Positions 53,454 through 61,530 of a stretch of DNA of 64,000 bases are shown here, piece after piece. The notes below the pieces were generated by a model. The model was given only the letters and a program-made list of their open reading frames with translations. It searched no databases and was not told where the DNA came from. Position numbers and translations under genes: made by a program. The first letter of the stretch is position 1. Each line of letters begins with the position of its first letter. This stretch comes from UBA4466 sp963976995. Its GTDB lineage: Bacteria; Bacteroidota; Bacteroidia; Flavobacteriales_D; Crocinitomicaceae. Location of the stretch: assembly GCA_963976995.1 (NCBI GenBank), contig CAXBMR010000004.1, positions 1 through 64,000 on the forward strand, given 5' to 3'.

Positions 53454-54721
53454 AATATTTAATAATTTTAACGATATACCTATTAAGCTATTCAAATAGT
53501 TTTGGTCAAACATGGCAAGTTATAAATGGAAGTGACTTTGTTACCAATAGTAGTGAAGCTTTTGGGAGTGTGCCTTATGTTAACAAATATTTCCAAATTA
53601 ACCCGTATGACAATTCTATCTGGTTCTCTTTAAGCACGCCCCCTATGGGAGTACGAGTGCTAGATACCAATGGGTTTTACCAAGAATTTGATTATCAAAA
53701 CAATGCAACCTTCAATGGAACTTTCGGTTTGGAATTTGGTGATTTTGCCTTTACAACAGATAACGTTTTTACTTATCATCAAAACATAGGGCTTTATTCC
53801 TATAACGGTAGTAATTGGTCAATTGAAAGTGCTTCAATAAATGGCTGTGACATCTATGCTCAGAAAGATACTGTTTGGATGGCAATTACAAGCGCTCCAT
53901 TTCTTAAATGGGTCAATGGCTCAATTACCCCATCAACAATTTCAGGATTGAGAAGAATACGTTCTAAAAATGGTATTTTTTGGGCTTCTACTGGCACTAC
54001 AAATATTATTTTAACGTATGATTCCATTAACGGATCTCTATATTACTCTCCTGACACAACGAATTTACTGAGCTGGAACAACTATGATTTCAAATTTTCA
54101 AAACGAACAGATTCGCTTTACTCTGCAAGCGACCAGGGCATTTCAATCGCATACGACGGCATCTTTGTGGATTCTATTACTCCCAGCAACTCTATCAATA
54201 TGCCTAGCGCAGGAATTATTGAGTTTGAGTTTGATAGTTTAGACAATATTTGGGCAATTTTCGCTCCCGATTTTTCAATAGCCAATAAACCAACCGCAAT
54301 TGGATACTATGACAAATCGTTAAATACATGGACAAATATTTATACATCCAGTAACAGTATTCTTGATTTCAATAGGCGGATGACAATTGAAGTCGATAAT
54401 CAAAATAATCCTTGGATTTGCGATGCAAGCAACATCTATGTGTTAAAAGTTGGCAACTTACCCCAATGGCTAGGAATAGATGAAAATGAGCAATCAAAGA
54501 TTAAAATATATCCTAACCCCACTAGCGAGTTTGTAACTATTAAAATAGAAGACAACATCAAAATAACTAACCTAAATTTACTTGACGTTTCAGGGAAACA
54601 GGTCATGCCAATTGACTCGAGTTCTTCAGTAATAGATATTTATTCGCTACGAAAAGGAGTTTATTTTTTAGTTATAAATTATGATGGTGGAGTATTAACG
54701 AAGAAAATCATTAAAAATTAA
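53450..54721 (+). CDS. T9SS-secreted beta-propeller-like surface protein
   Basis: 423 residues. A signal peptide (to about SFGQ, residue 20), a beta-rich chain with repeated aromatic/Asp-rich strands resembling the two-component-regulator propeller repeats (about 30-330; phrases like DNIWAIFAPD and NNPWICDASN), and a T9SS sorting tail (about 345-423; IYPNPTSEF, KGVYFLVI). The ATG overlaps the subtilase stop (ATGA), so it is a coupled product; it may bind or position the protease on the surface, which is inference. A bidirectional terminator follows. Confidence 0.8.
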   Translation: MKYLIILTIYLLSYSNSFGQTWQVINGSDFVTNSSEAFGSVPYVNKYFQINPYDNSIWFSLSTPPMGVRVLDTNGFYQEFDYQNNATFNGTFGLEFGDFAFTTDNVFTYHQNIGLYSYNGSNWSIESASINGCDIYAQKDTVWMAITSAPFLKWVNGSITPSTISGLRRIRSKNGIFWASTGTTNIILTYDSINGSLYYSPDTTNLLSWNNYDFKFSKRTDSLYSASDQGISIAYDGIFVDSITPSNSINMPSAGIIEFEFDSLDNIWAIFAPDFSIANKPTAIGYYDKSLNTWTNIYTSSNSILDFNRRMTIEVDNQNNPWICDASNIYVLKVGNLPQWLGIDENEQSKIKIYPNPTSEFVTIKIEDNIKITNLNLLDVSGKQVMPIDSSSSVIDIYSLRKGVYFLVINYDGGVLTKKIIKN

Positions 54722-54750
54722 AGCTTATTTTTCGCAATAATTTTACAAAA

Positions 54751-54782
54751 AAAAATCCTGCCCAATTTGGAGCAGGATTTTT
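54751..54782. terminator. Bidirectional terminator after the propeller gene and the sigma factor gene
   Basis: AAAAATCCTGC (54751-54761) pairs with GCAGGATTTTT (54772-54782), with A and T tracts at the two ends, between converging genes. Confidence 0.9.
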
Positions 54783-54802
54783 GCATTAAACCAAAATATA
54801 AA

Positions 54803-55399
54803 TTAAAAATGTGTTACTAGCTCATGTTTCTCAATTAGTTTTCGAAGATTAATCAATGCATATCGCATTCTGCCCAAAGCAGTATTGATACTGATTCCTT
54901 CAACATCTGCTATATCTTTAAATGACATTTCCTTAAATATTCTCATTTTCAAGATGTCTCTTTGTGTATCTGGCAAATGCTCTACCAATTCTACCATTTG
55001 ACCTTCCAACTCAACGCGGGTAATCTCTTCTTGTACGTTTTCGTCTTCCAACTTTAACGTATGAAAAACATTATAATCATCTCTCATTGAAGAAGACTCT
55101 GAAACGAGGCGTACCTTATTGTGTTTTCTGAAATGATCAATTACCAGATTATGAGCTATTCTCATCGCCCAAGGTAAAAATTTACCTTCCTCATTATAAT
55201 TACCGGCTTTTAATGTATTAACAACTTTTATAAAAGTGTCTTGGAAAATGTCTTGTGCTAAAGCATTATCACGAATTTTCATATAAATAAATCTGAAAAT
55301 TCTTTCTTTATGACGCATCAACAAAGCTTCAAAAGCTTTCTCATCTCCACACAAATATTTACTGATTAACTCACGGTCATCGATATTATTCATAGTCAT
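54803..55399 (-). CDS. ECF-type RNA polymerase sigma factor
   Basis: 198 residues with region 2 (about 25-95; DIFQDTFIKVVNTL and LPWAMRIAHNLVIDHFRK) and region 4 (about 130-190; LPDTQRDILKMRIFKEMSFKDIADVEGISINTALGRMRYAL). No sigma 1.1 or 3, so it is of the extracytoplasmic-function group. No anti-sigma gene is adjacent, unlike many ECF loci, so its control is unclear. In related bacteria an ECF factor (SigP) links PorXY signalling to T9SS genes; whether this is that orthologue cannot be told. It converges on the T9SS cargo operon and has a long leader if the -7 box at 55548 is used. Confidence 0.9.
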   Translation of the reverse strand: MTMNNIDDRELISKYLCGDEKAFEALLMRHKERIFRFIYMKIRDNALAQDIFQDTFIKVVNTLKAGNYNEEGKFLPWAMRIAHNLVIDHFRKHNKVRLVSESSSMRDDYNVFHTLKLEDENVQEEITRVELEGQMVELVEHLPDTQRDILKMRIFKEMSFKDIADVEGISINTALGRMRYALINLRKLIEKHELVTHF

Positions 55400-55547
55400 A
55401 ACTTACTTGTTTAGTAGTTCAATTTAATGATCAAACTTGTTTAAAGTAATTTTTTAACTATAGGCTACCGTGTTTTTTAATTGTTATTAACTGACAAGAT
55501 AGAATAATTTTCTGGAATACCAAAATTTAATTCTAAAGTGTCGTTCT

Positions 55548-55555
55548 CAAATATA
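55548..55555 (-). promoter_or_regulatory. Candidate -7 element for the ECF sigma gene
   Basis: Minus-strand TATATTTG (plus-strand CAAATATA) matches TAnnTTTG and is about 150 bp upstream of the ATG, implying a long leader. There is no other consensus box in the gap. Confidence 0.4.
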
Positions 55556-55601
55556 GTAACGAAGGTCATTTTAAAAAGGTTGGGTTGAATTGAAAGTTTT
55601 T

Positions 55602-56180
55602 TCAAAATTCAATTATCCCAAACAATTCCCTTCCCTCTCGGGGCTTAATGGAATTGTAACAATCTTCAAATTGGACGGATGAAAAATGAGGGTCAAAATA
55701 AGTGTGGTATTCTTTTCTGTCGCCACCAAAAGGAGGTCCTCCATCCAGTTCAAATTCAAAAAAGAGTCCTATCAGTTGGCCATTTGGTTCTAATAAGCGT
55801 TTCACATTTTCTGCATATTTCTTTCTTAAACTAGGGTCGATAGCACAAAACAAAGTTTGCTCAACGATTAAATCGTATTTTCCTTGATGTTCAAAAAAAT
55901 CACCACAATGCACATTTTCTTTTGGAAAACTTGGAACTCTATGCGTCAGTGCATCTAATGGAGCTCTTGCGAAATCAAGTACATGAACATTCGTAAATCC
56001 ATGTTTATGCAAATACTCAGCTTCGTGACCATTGCCACAGCCAGGAATTAAAATAGTTAATTTTTTGTTCTCTACTTGATCAAAATAGGCTTTAATGGGC
56101 TTTGATATTTCTCCCAAATCCCAACCTGTGCTATCATCGGTATAACGTTGACTCCAAAATTCTTTTGATAATTTTTCCAT
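55602..56180 (-). CDS. TPMT-like SAM-dependent methyltransferase
   Basis: 192 residues, class I methyltransferase of the thiopurine-methyltransferase-like family. FWSQRYTDDSTGWDLGE opens the fold, and ILIPGCGNGHEAEYL is the SAM-binding glycine motif, with VHVLDFA and GDFFEHQGKYDLIVEQTLFCAI completing it. Its ATG shares a base with the TAA of the upstream T9SS gene, so it is the last gene of the cobalamin-riboswitch operon. Substrate unknown: TPMT homologues methylate thiols, halides, selenium or tellurium species. A role linked to B12 is possible but unproven. Confidence 0.83.
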   Translation of the reverse strand: MEKLSKEFWSQRYTDDSTGWDLGEISKPIKAYFDQVENKKLTILIPGCGNGHEAEYLHKHGFTNVHVLDFARAPLDALTHRVPSFPKENVHCGDFFEHQGKYDLIVEQTLFCAIDPSLRKKYAENVKRLLEPNGQLIGLFFEFELDGGPPFGGDRKEYHTYFDPHFSSVQFEDCYNSIKPREGRELFGIIEF

Positions 56181-57148
56181 TATATTTTTATTATTCGTTG
56201 TACAACTAACGCACCTTCAACAATAAAAGTTAGAAAATACACTCCTTTTTTTTCATCGGTAAGGTTTATTTTAAAACTTCCTGAAAATTGAGATTGCGAA
56301 ACAATTCTACCTTGAGTGTCTTTTAAAGTATAGCTTCCATAATTCTGTGTGCTTATATTCACGATTGAATTTGTTGGATTGGGAAACACTATATAGTCAT
56401 TGATAGCCATTTCATTTATCGTAAGTGGAAGCTCATGCAATACACCAACAGCATCTAAATCAAAGCCACTTGAAGAAAAAGGAGTTGGAAATGGATCATT
56501 GACATAATTTCCTTGACTATCCGTTGTTCCATACTGTGAATTTACACTTCCTACCACATCGATAATCTTTACATGAGTTATTGCATTTACATCCAGATTA
56601 ACAAATCCAGACACACCATCTAACTCGAAAGGAGTTCCATAATTGGCAATATATTTCCCAGCGAAGTTATAAAGATATCTAGCGTCTAAAGAACCGAACC
56701 CACCAATTTGGATAGCAGTCTGTGTTTCTGAAACAGCTGGAAATCTAAAAAAATTAACTCCATCAGAACTTACCTCTACAAAAGCTAACTCTAAGAAAGT
56801 TTCTGAAAAAGAATTCTCAAAAACAACAAAGTCAGGTCCTGGAACATTCGTAATTGGTCGATCAAAAGAAAGCAAGGCTTCTCCCCCATCACCTAACGAC
56901 ACAACATCAGAACCTGTTGCATAACCTATTGCATTTGTATCAGTGCCATAGTCAGCATATCCTAAAATTGTATCAGACAGATCCATAAAACCTCTTGTCA
57001 CTGTACAACTGGTTGCCCAATTAATAATGATAGATGAATCTTTATGAATAGCGGTACTCCCTACTTGACCTGCAGGAGGGGCGAATGACTGCCCATGAGT
57101 GAACTGAACTATTGTGCAACTGAGAGTGAATAAAAATAACTTAATCAT
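56180..57148 (-). CDS. T9SS-secreted surface protein of the B12 uptake operon
   Basis: 322 residues. A signal peptide (to about THGQ, residue 19), a beta-sandwich domain (about 20-240) with ATGSDVVSLGDGGEALLSFDRPI and a late SSSGFDLDAVGVLHE, then a T9SS sorting tail (about 250-322; FPNPTNSIVN, KGVYFLTF). This cell-surface protein type recurs next to BtuB/BtuG-like genes in Bacteroidota, where it may capture cobalamin or its carriers. It overlaps the BtuG-like gene by 8 bp and the methyltransferase gene by one base, so it is read from the same riboswitch-controlled message. Confidence 0.8.
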   Translation of the reverse strand: MIKLFLFTLSCTIVQFTHGQSFAPPAGQVGSTAIHKDSSIIINWATSCTVTRGFMDLSDTILGYADYGTDTNAIGYATGSDVVSLGDGGEALLSFDRPITNVPGPDFVVFENSFSETFLELAFVEVSSDGVNFFRFPAVSETQTAIQIGGFGSLDARYLYNFAGKYIANYGTPFELDGVSGFVNLDVNAITHVKIIDVVGSVNSQYGTTDSQGNYVNDPFPTPFSSSGFDLDAVGVLHELPLTINEMAINDYIVFPNPTNSIVNISTQNYGSYTLKDTQGRIVSQSQFSGSFKINLTDEKKGVYFLTFIVEGALVVQRIIKI

Positions 57149-58202
57149 AAAATAAAATTTTACTTGGATTCAACCCCACATGATAACTTTTCAAAGCATT
57201 TCCATTCGCAAGGTATGAACGGATATAACCTGTGTTTGAGTAGCCCATTGCGTCAGAAATAAAAATCAGATTTTTAGAGGAATTATATTGGATACCGTAT
57301 AATGTTGTTACTCCAGATGTATTAATAAAATTGGAATTACTAATGGTTTCGGTCAAAGGGTCAAACACAATTACTGAACTATTGTTCGTCGTAATATCAA
57401 GGTCAGCAATCAAAAAATCTGAATTCATATGAGTAATAACCGTCGCATTGATTGATAATTCTGAAAGAACAGCATCTGTTTGACTACTAACCCTGGAAAT
57501 AGACGAAGGAATTGCTCCATAATTACCTCTATTAATAACATATATTTCTCCTTGTGAATCTGCAATAACGGAACCTGGATTTTTCCCAATGACAATTTTC
57601 TGTAATTCAGTATTTGTCGATAAATCAATAACAGACAAGGTAGAATCTACATTCGGGAAATTCAATCCGCCAGAATTAGCAACATATAATTTATTGTTTG
57701 CAACAGCCATACCTTCAGGATTTGCACCAACCTGTATCCTTTGCGTAACAAGCATTGAAGTAGTATCTATGACATCCACAAACCCGTCATAACAGCTAAC
57801 ATAAGCATTAGAACCATAGAATGCAACACTTCGTGGTTGTTTGGCAATACCTCCATTCTGCATTAAAATCTGCTGTAAAGGTTTAAAACTTAAAGCGTCA
57901 ATTATTTCAACGGTGCTTGACGCATTCACAACAATATAAATCTTATTACCATAGCGTTGCATGTCGTTTCCAGTATCTCCCAAAAGACGAAAAGCTCTAT
58001 CTTGAAACAAAGTGTTTGTGATAGTTGAATTAGAGAAGTTTACCCAAGAAACAGATGAGTTATTTTGCTGAAAAAGACCCTCACAAAGAATTACCATTCC
58101 ATTCTCTAATGTACTATTAACAACAATCTCTTCAGGCTCTTTTTTACAAGAAATCAACACAAGTAGTAAACTAAATGGAACAGCTATTCTAATTAAATGC
58201 AT
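57141..58202 (-). CDS. BtuG-like beta-propeller lipoprotein (YncE/DUF5074-like)
   Basis: 353 residues. Lipoprotein signal (LVLISC, Cys at about residue 19), then YncE-type propeller blades: IYIVVNASSTVEIID, AYVSCYDGFVDVID, LYVANSGG and IYVINRGNYG. BtuG of gut Bacteroides is a surface lipoprotein with this fold that binds cobalamin very tightly and sits on BtuB. The same gene order, riboswitch and lipoprotein signal make BtuG function the best reading. It overlaps the TonB-receptor gene by 14 bp and the next T9SS gene by 8 bp. Confidence 0.85.
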   Translation of the reverse strand: MHLIRIAVPFSLLLVLISCKKEPEEIVVNSTLENGMVILCEGLFQQNNSSVSWVNFSNSTITNTLFQDRAFRLLGDTGNDMQRYGNKIYIVVNASSTVEIIDALSFKPLQQILMQNGGIAKQPRSVAFYGSNAYVSCYDGFVDVIDTTSMLVTQRIQVGANPEGMAVANNKLYVANSGGLNFPNVDSTLSVIDLSTNTELQKIVIGKNPGSVIADSQGEIYVINRGNYGAIPSSISRVSSQTDAVLSELSINATVITHMNSDFLIADLDITTNNSSVIVFDPLTETISNSNFINTSGVTTLYGIQYNSSKNLIFISDAMGYSNTGYIRSYLANGNALKSYHVGLNPSKILFYD

Positions 58203-60144
58203 AACTTAAAGATATTAAATAATTTCTGCCCGGCATTACAAAATTTCGAATGTAGGCGTATTGTTGGTTAAAAATATTCTTGGCTGATAGCTGAATTCTA
58301 ATCAGATTTTTCTTCACTTTAATTGAATGGAAGATCGTTAAATCAGAAATTAAAAAACCTTCAACTTCATTCTGTGGAACATTTTCATTGAGAGAATACC
58401 GCATAGAAATGAAGTAATTTGATAATCTTAACCCTGTTTTCCTATGACCTATTGAGAAATCAAAATTAACTGTATGTACAGGTACATAAGCAATTTGATC
58501 AAGGTACGTAGGTGAATCCATATCAGTCATATCCAGCGTTCTTTGGTACGAGTAGTTTACGTCAGAAGTTAGTTTCCAATTATCATTAATTTTCCATTTA
58601 GACTGAACAACTGCTTCAAATCCATAAATGTTGACTAAGCCGACATTTTGCATAGACCAAACGAATAAATTTTTCGTGGGTATCGCAACTATTTTATTTG
58701 TTACTCTGTTAAAATAGATATTTGTTCTAAAATAGATGTCCAATTTCTTTCGAATAGGAACGAAAGAGAATCCATAATTCAGTTGATGTGCTTCTTCAGG
58801 TTCTAATAAATTATTGCCTATATTATTGTAGTACAATTCGTTAAACGAAGGCATTCTAAAGGAGTTTCTATACCATAGAACATGTTTCCAACTCTTTTTA
58901 TTAAAAGAAGACTTCTCTATATAGATAAAAGGATTAACTCTAAAACGATCTTTTGCATTCTGTCCATTATTATTCTTCTCCTGAACATACTGCGAAGAAA
59001 TTTGCGCTTCAATTTTCAATCCATATCTTAGCAGATAGGAAACTCCTAATAAACCAAAATTGTGAAAACGAACAGGTTGAGCAAATGTAGAATCATTAGA
59101 AAATAAATCACTTATAACTTCTTCAACACCTCCGTTAATCGTTAAATTATTTCTAGGTCTAAGAGAAAAAGTCAAACCACCAGTAGCTGAGCGGTTAATA
59201 TAAACTGCATCAATTCCACCAGATGAATTTAAAAATGTGGGGTCTTTATAATTCAATTCACTTAATCGGGTATCTACGTAAAATCGATAATTAACTGCTT
59301 TTATAATAGTTCGGTAATCAAAAGATAAGGATTGTTTGTTTGTTGCTAGTTTTTCATCTTGAGTTGAATTATAGAGAATAACTGCACCAGGCAATCCTTG
59401 GTCAAAGACCGATTTCTTATATATTAATCTCATGTAGTTCTCTTTCCATTTATAACCAACCGTTCCCCCAAAAGAATAGTCTTTGTAGTCATTGTTTCTC
59501 CTAGAACTGCTAAAAAATGTATTTCCATTTTGTAAAACAAAAGGATAATTACCAACTGACTGCCTCATTCTACCAAAAGCACTGAACATAAATTTTCTGG
59601 GAGAATATTTCATTCCCAAATAACCCAATTGTTGATTGAATGAACCGTATTTTATGTTTGAACGGATTTGCAAAGTGTCGGTTGTAAAAGTATTCTCAAA
59701 AGTCTTGATTAAAAAATTGCTACCAGAAATTTGTGCAGAAACGGGCAGACTATTTTTTATGCGTCTTCCTACGGAACTAATTACTCCGACCACATTATCT
59801 ACTTCAATTTGCCCTAGATTTACTTGGCCTGTTTGAGAATTATTAAGCGAGAATCCATCCTTTACAATTGAAGAGTGATTAGCTCCTAATCCCCTCATAG
59901 AAACAGTTTTTAGTCCACCAAGACTCCCATAGGATTTTAAGTTAACACCTGCAATTTTTTGAATTAGTTCACCTACATCATTTGCAGACAATTCTTCAAT
60001 ATCCGTTTTAGTGAGAATACTATTATTCGCTCTTGGAATGTAAACTGTTTCCGTTGCAATCACTTCTTGAATAGGTTGAACAGTATCATTCTGGCCCCAA
60101 AGGATGAGTGGAAATAAAAACGCTATAAAACTTAATCTGATCAT
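58189..60144 (-). CDS. btuB: TonB-dependent receptor, BtuB-like
   Basis: About 651 residues from the ATG at 60142-60144; the frame is open to 60168, but the signal peptide (to about LILWGQ) fits the inner ATG. A TonB box-like stretch and plug domain (about 40-150; IQKIAGVNLKSYGSLGGLKTVSM, split by me only as motifs NLKSYG and SMRGLG) precede the beta-barrel, ending YLISLSYAFN with the C-terminal aromatic. No N-terminal carboxypeptidase-like domain. Within the cobalamin-riboswitch operon it is the outer-membrane B12 channel. The hairpin at 60150-60173 abuts its start. Confidence 0.85.
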   Translation of the reverse strand: MIRLSFIAFLFPLILWGQNDTVQPIQEVIATETVYIPRANNSILTKTDIEELSANDVGELIQKIAGVNLKSYGSLGGLKTVSMRGLGANHSSIVKDGFSLNNSQTGQVNLGQIEVDNVVGVISSVGRRIKNSLPVSAQISGSNFLIKTFENTFTTDTLQIRSNIKYGSFNQQLGYLGMKYSPRKFMFSAFGRMRQSVGNYPFVLQNGNTFFSSSRRNNDYKDYSFGGTVGYKWKENYMRLIYKKSVFDQGLPGAVILYNSTQDEKLATNKQSLSFDYRTIIKAVNYRFYVDTRLSELNYKDPTFLNSSGGIDAVYINRSATGGLTFSLRPRNNLTINGGVEEVISDLFSNDSTFAQPVRFHNFGLLGVSYLLRYGLKIEAQISSQYVQEKNNNGQNAKDRFRVNPFIYIEKSSFNKKSWKHVLWYRNSFRMPSFNELYYNNIGNNLLEPEEAHQLNYGFSFVPIRKKLDIYFRTNIYFNRVTNKIVAIPTKNLFVWSMQNVGLVNIYGFEAVVQSKWKINDNWKLTSDVNYSYQRTLDMTDMDSPTYLDQIAYVPVHTVNFDFSIGHRKTGLRLSNYFISMRYSLNENVPQNEVEGFLISDLTIFHSIKVKKNLIRIQLSAKNIFNQQYAYIRNFVMPGRNYLISLSYAFN

Positions 60145-60173
60145 AAAAAAGGGAGCAAAGCTAATCACTCCCT
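60145..60173 (-). terminator. Terminator or attenuator hairpin abutting the BtuB-like start
   Basis: On the minus strand AGGGAG (60173-60168), a 12-nt loop, CTCCCT (60155-60150), then T5 running into the ATG at 60144. It would stop or reduce transcription between the DUF4465 gene and the receptor gene. Confidence 0.55.
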
Positions 60174-60185
60174 ATTTTGAATTAA

Positions 60186-61142
60186 CTATTTAATTATTTT
60201 CTGTATTCCAACACCAGTATCATTAATCAATTTCAAGAAATATATTCCGTTAGAAAAAATACTCATGTCTATTTTAGTCACTTCATTGTGGTTGATAGAA
60301 TAAATAGTGTTCCCATTCACATCTACAAGTGAAAGTGCTCCTTTTCCTCCTTGAACCGTTATTATTTTTTTTACTGGATTAGGATATGCATTTATTGTAA
60401 ATTCTTCTTTCTCATTAACTCCAGCTTGTCCATAAACAATGTCGTCGATTGCAAAATACCCTGGAGTGTTCATCCACGAAGGTCCATTATCAGAAGATTC
60501 CATTTTAAAATCAATCGATACCACATCGAACGCAAAAGAAGTCAAATCAATAACTTCCCAAGTTTTGAGTATATAATCTTGAGTTGAATCTGCGAAACGA
60601 TAATCAGCAAGAAAGAATTCCATAGAATCTTTTTGAGTTGCTCCCGCATTTTCTACGATGATCCAAACTTTAAAAAAATCTTCACCATTTGTTCCATCAA
60701 TTACACCATTTGCATCAACAGTACTTCCAAACTTCTTTGCAAATGCATCGCCATCTCTCATTGAAATTGCCGCATAAGCAGTATTCGTAATTTTAAAAGA
60801 GGAAAACACGTCACTATTGTTCAATGTAATAGTACCAGGTTCAAAGTAAACAGCATAGTTGTTAGAATTGTCAGCTCCACTCCCATTGACGCTGCTGTAT
60901 TGGTTTCCCCAGCCAGCAGTAATAGAATCTGTTTTGTTAGAAATTGCAAAGCCAGACCAAGAGCTCCATGTTGTGTCATAAAAATTGGATAAAATTGTGT
61001 TGCCTATTACAAAATCACCGCCACCTCCAGAACCATTATCAAAAGAGTCTGGTGATAATCCAAAGGATTCGAAGTCCGTAATTTGTGCGTTGATACTTGT
61101 TCCTAGAAAGAGAACTGTTGTTAAAAAGTAAATTTTCTTCAT
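60186..61142 (-). CDS. DUF4465 protein with T9SS sorting domain
   Basis: 318 residues. A signal peptide (to about SINAQ, residue 19), a DUF4465 domain (about 20-235; WSGFAISNKTD, NQYSSVNGSG, FFLADYRF, NTPGYFAIDDIVYG), and a T9SS sorting tail (about 245-318; AYPNPVKK, NGIYFLKL). DUF4465 proteins recur in B12-regulated loci of Bacteroidota and are candidate surface cobalamin binders. First gene after the cobalamin riboswitch, 118 bp downstream of it, so it is directly under its control. A hairpin separates it from the receptor gene. Confidence 0.85.
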   Translation of the reverse strand: MKKIYFLTTVLFLGTSINAQITDFESFGLSPDSFDNGSGGGGDFVIGNTILSNFYDTTWSSWSGFAISNKTDSITAGWGNQYSSVNGSGADNSNNYAVYFEPGTITLNNSDVFSSFKITNTAYAAISMRDGDAFAKKFGSTVDANGVIDGTNGEDFFKVWIIVENAGATQKDSMEFFLADYRFADSTQDYILKTWEVIDLTSFAFDVVSIDFKMESSDNGPSWMNTPGYFAIDDIVYGQAGVNEKEEFTINAYPNPVKKIITVQGGKGALSLVDVNGNTIYSINHNEVTKIDMSIFSNGIYFLKLINDTGVGIQKIIK

Positions 61143-61260
61143 CGTGAAAAATTTTAAAAAAGTTAAACGTTGAAAAAATCAGTTAAGAGAAATGATATGC
61201 ACAGAATTTATAGCGCATACTAAGTCCGACTTTATTCTGAAGTCTTCATTAAAAAATATA

Positions 61261-61414
61261 CTTAGGCAAGTATTCTGACTCACACCTTATCGATTCCGCC
61301 TTCCCGTCGTCTGTGACAGTGACTTAATTGGAATTCGACTTATAGTGTTTACAGCTGCAGATACAGTTCTGGATTCTCACCAGATTCCTTTTTTCTTCAC
61401 CTTGTGAACCTAAA
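61261..61414 (-). promoter_or_regulatory. Cobalamin (B12) riboswitch
   Basis: Minus-strand RNA of about 155 nt carrying the conserved elements of the cobalamin family: P1 formed by CCTAA (61409-61413) and TTAGG (61262-61266), GGTGAGAATCC, GCTGTAA, GTCACTG, ACGGGAAGG, and the B12 box AGTCAGAATACTTGCC (61280-61265). Binding of adenosylcobalamin is expected to turn the operon off. A small AT-rich hairpin ATACTT/AAGTAT followed by ATTTTTT overlaps the 3' strand of P1 and could act as the expression platform. Confidence 0.93.
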
Positions 61415-61421
61415 TCTGAAT

Positions 61422-61429
61422 CAAAAGTA
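61422..61429 (-). promoter_or_regulatory. -7 element of the B12 operon
   Basis: Minus-strand TACTTTTG (plus-strand CAAAAGTA) matches TAnnTTTG and sits just upstream of the riboswitch, giving a start near 61415. The same octamer serves the putative ncRNA at 11.7 kb. Confidence 0.55.
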
Positions 61430-61530
61430 CGGAGAATAGTTAGAAGTTAGTATCGATAAGTAGATAATTCTTAATTGGAGGTTGAGTAATGAGTCATGAA
61501 TCTAATGGTATCTAGTAATATAATCCTCTA

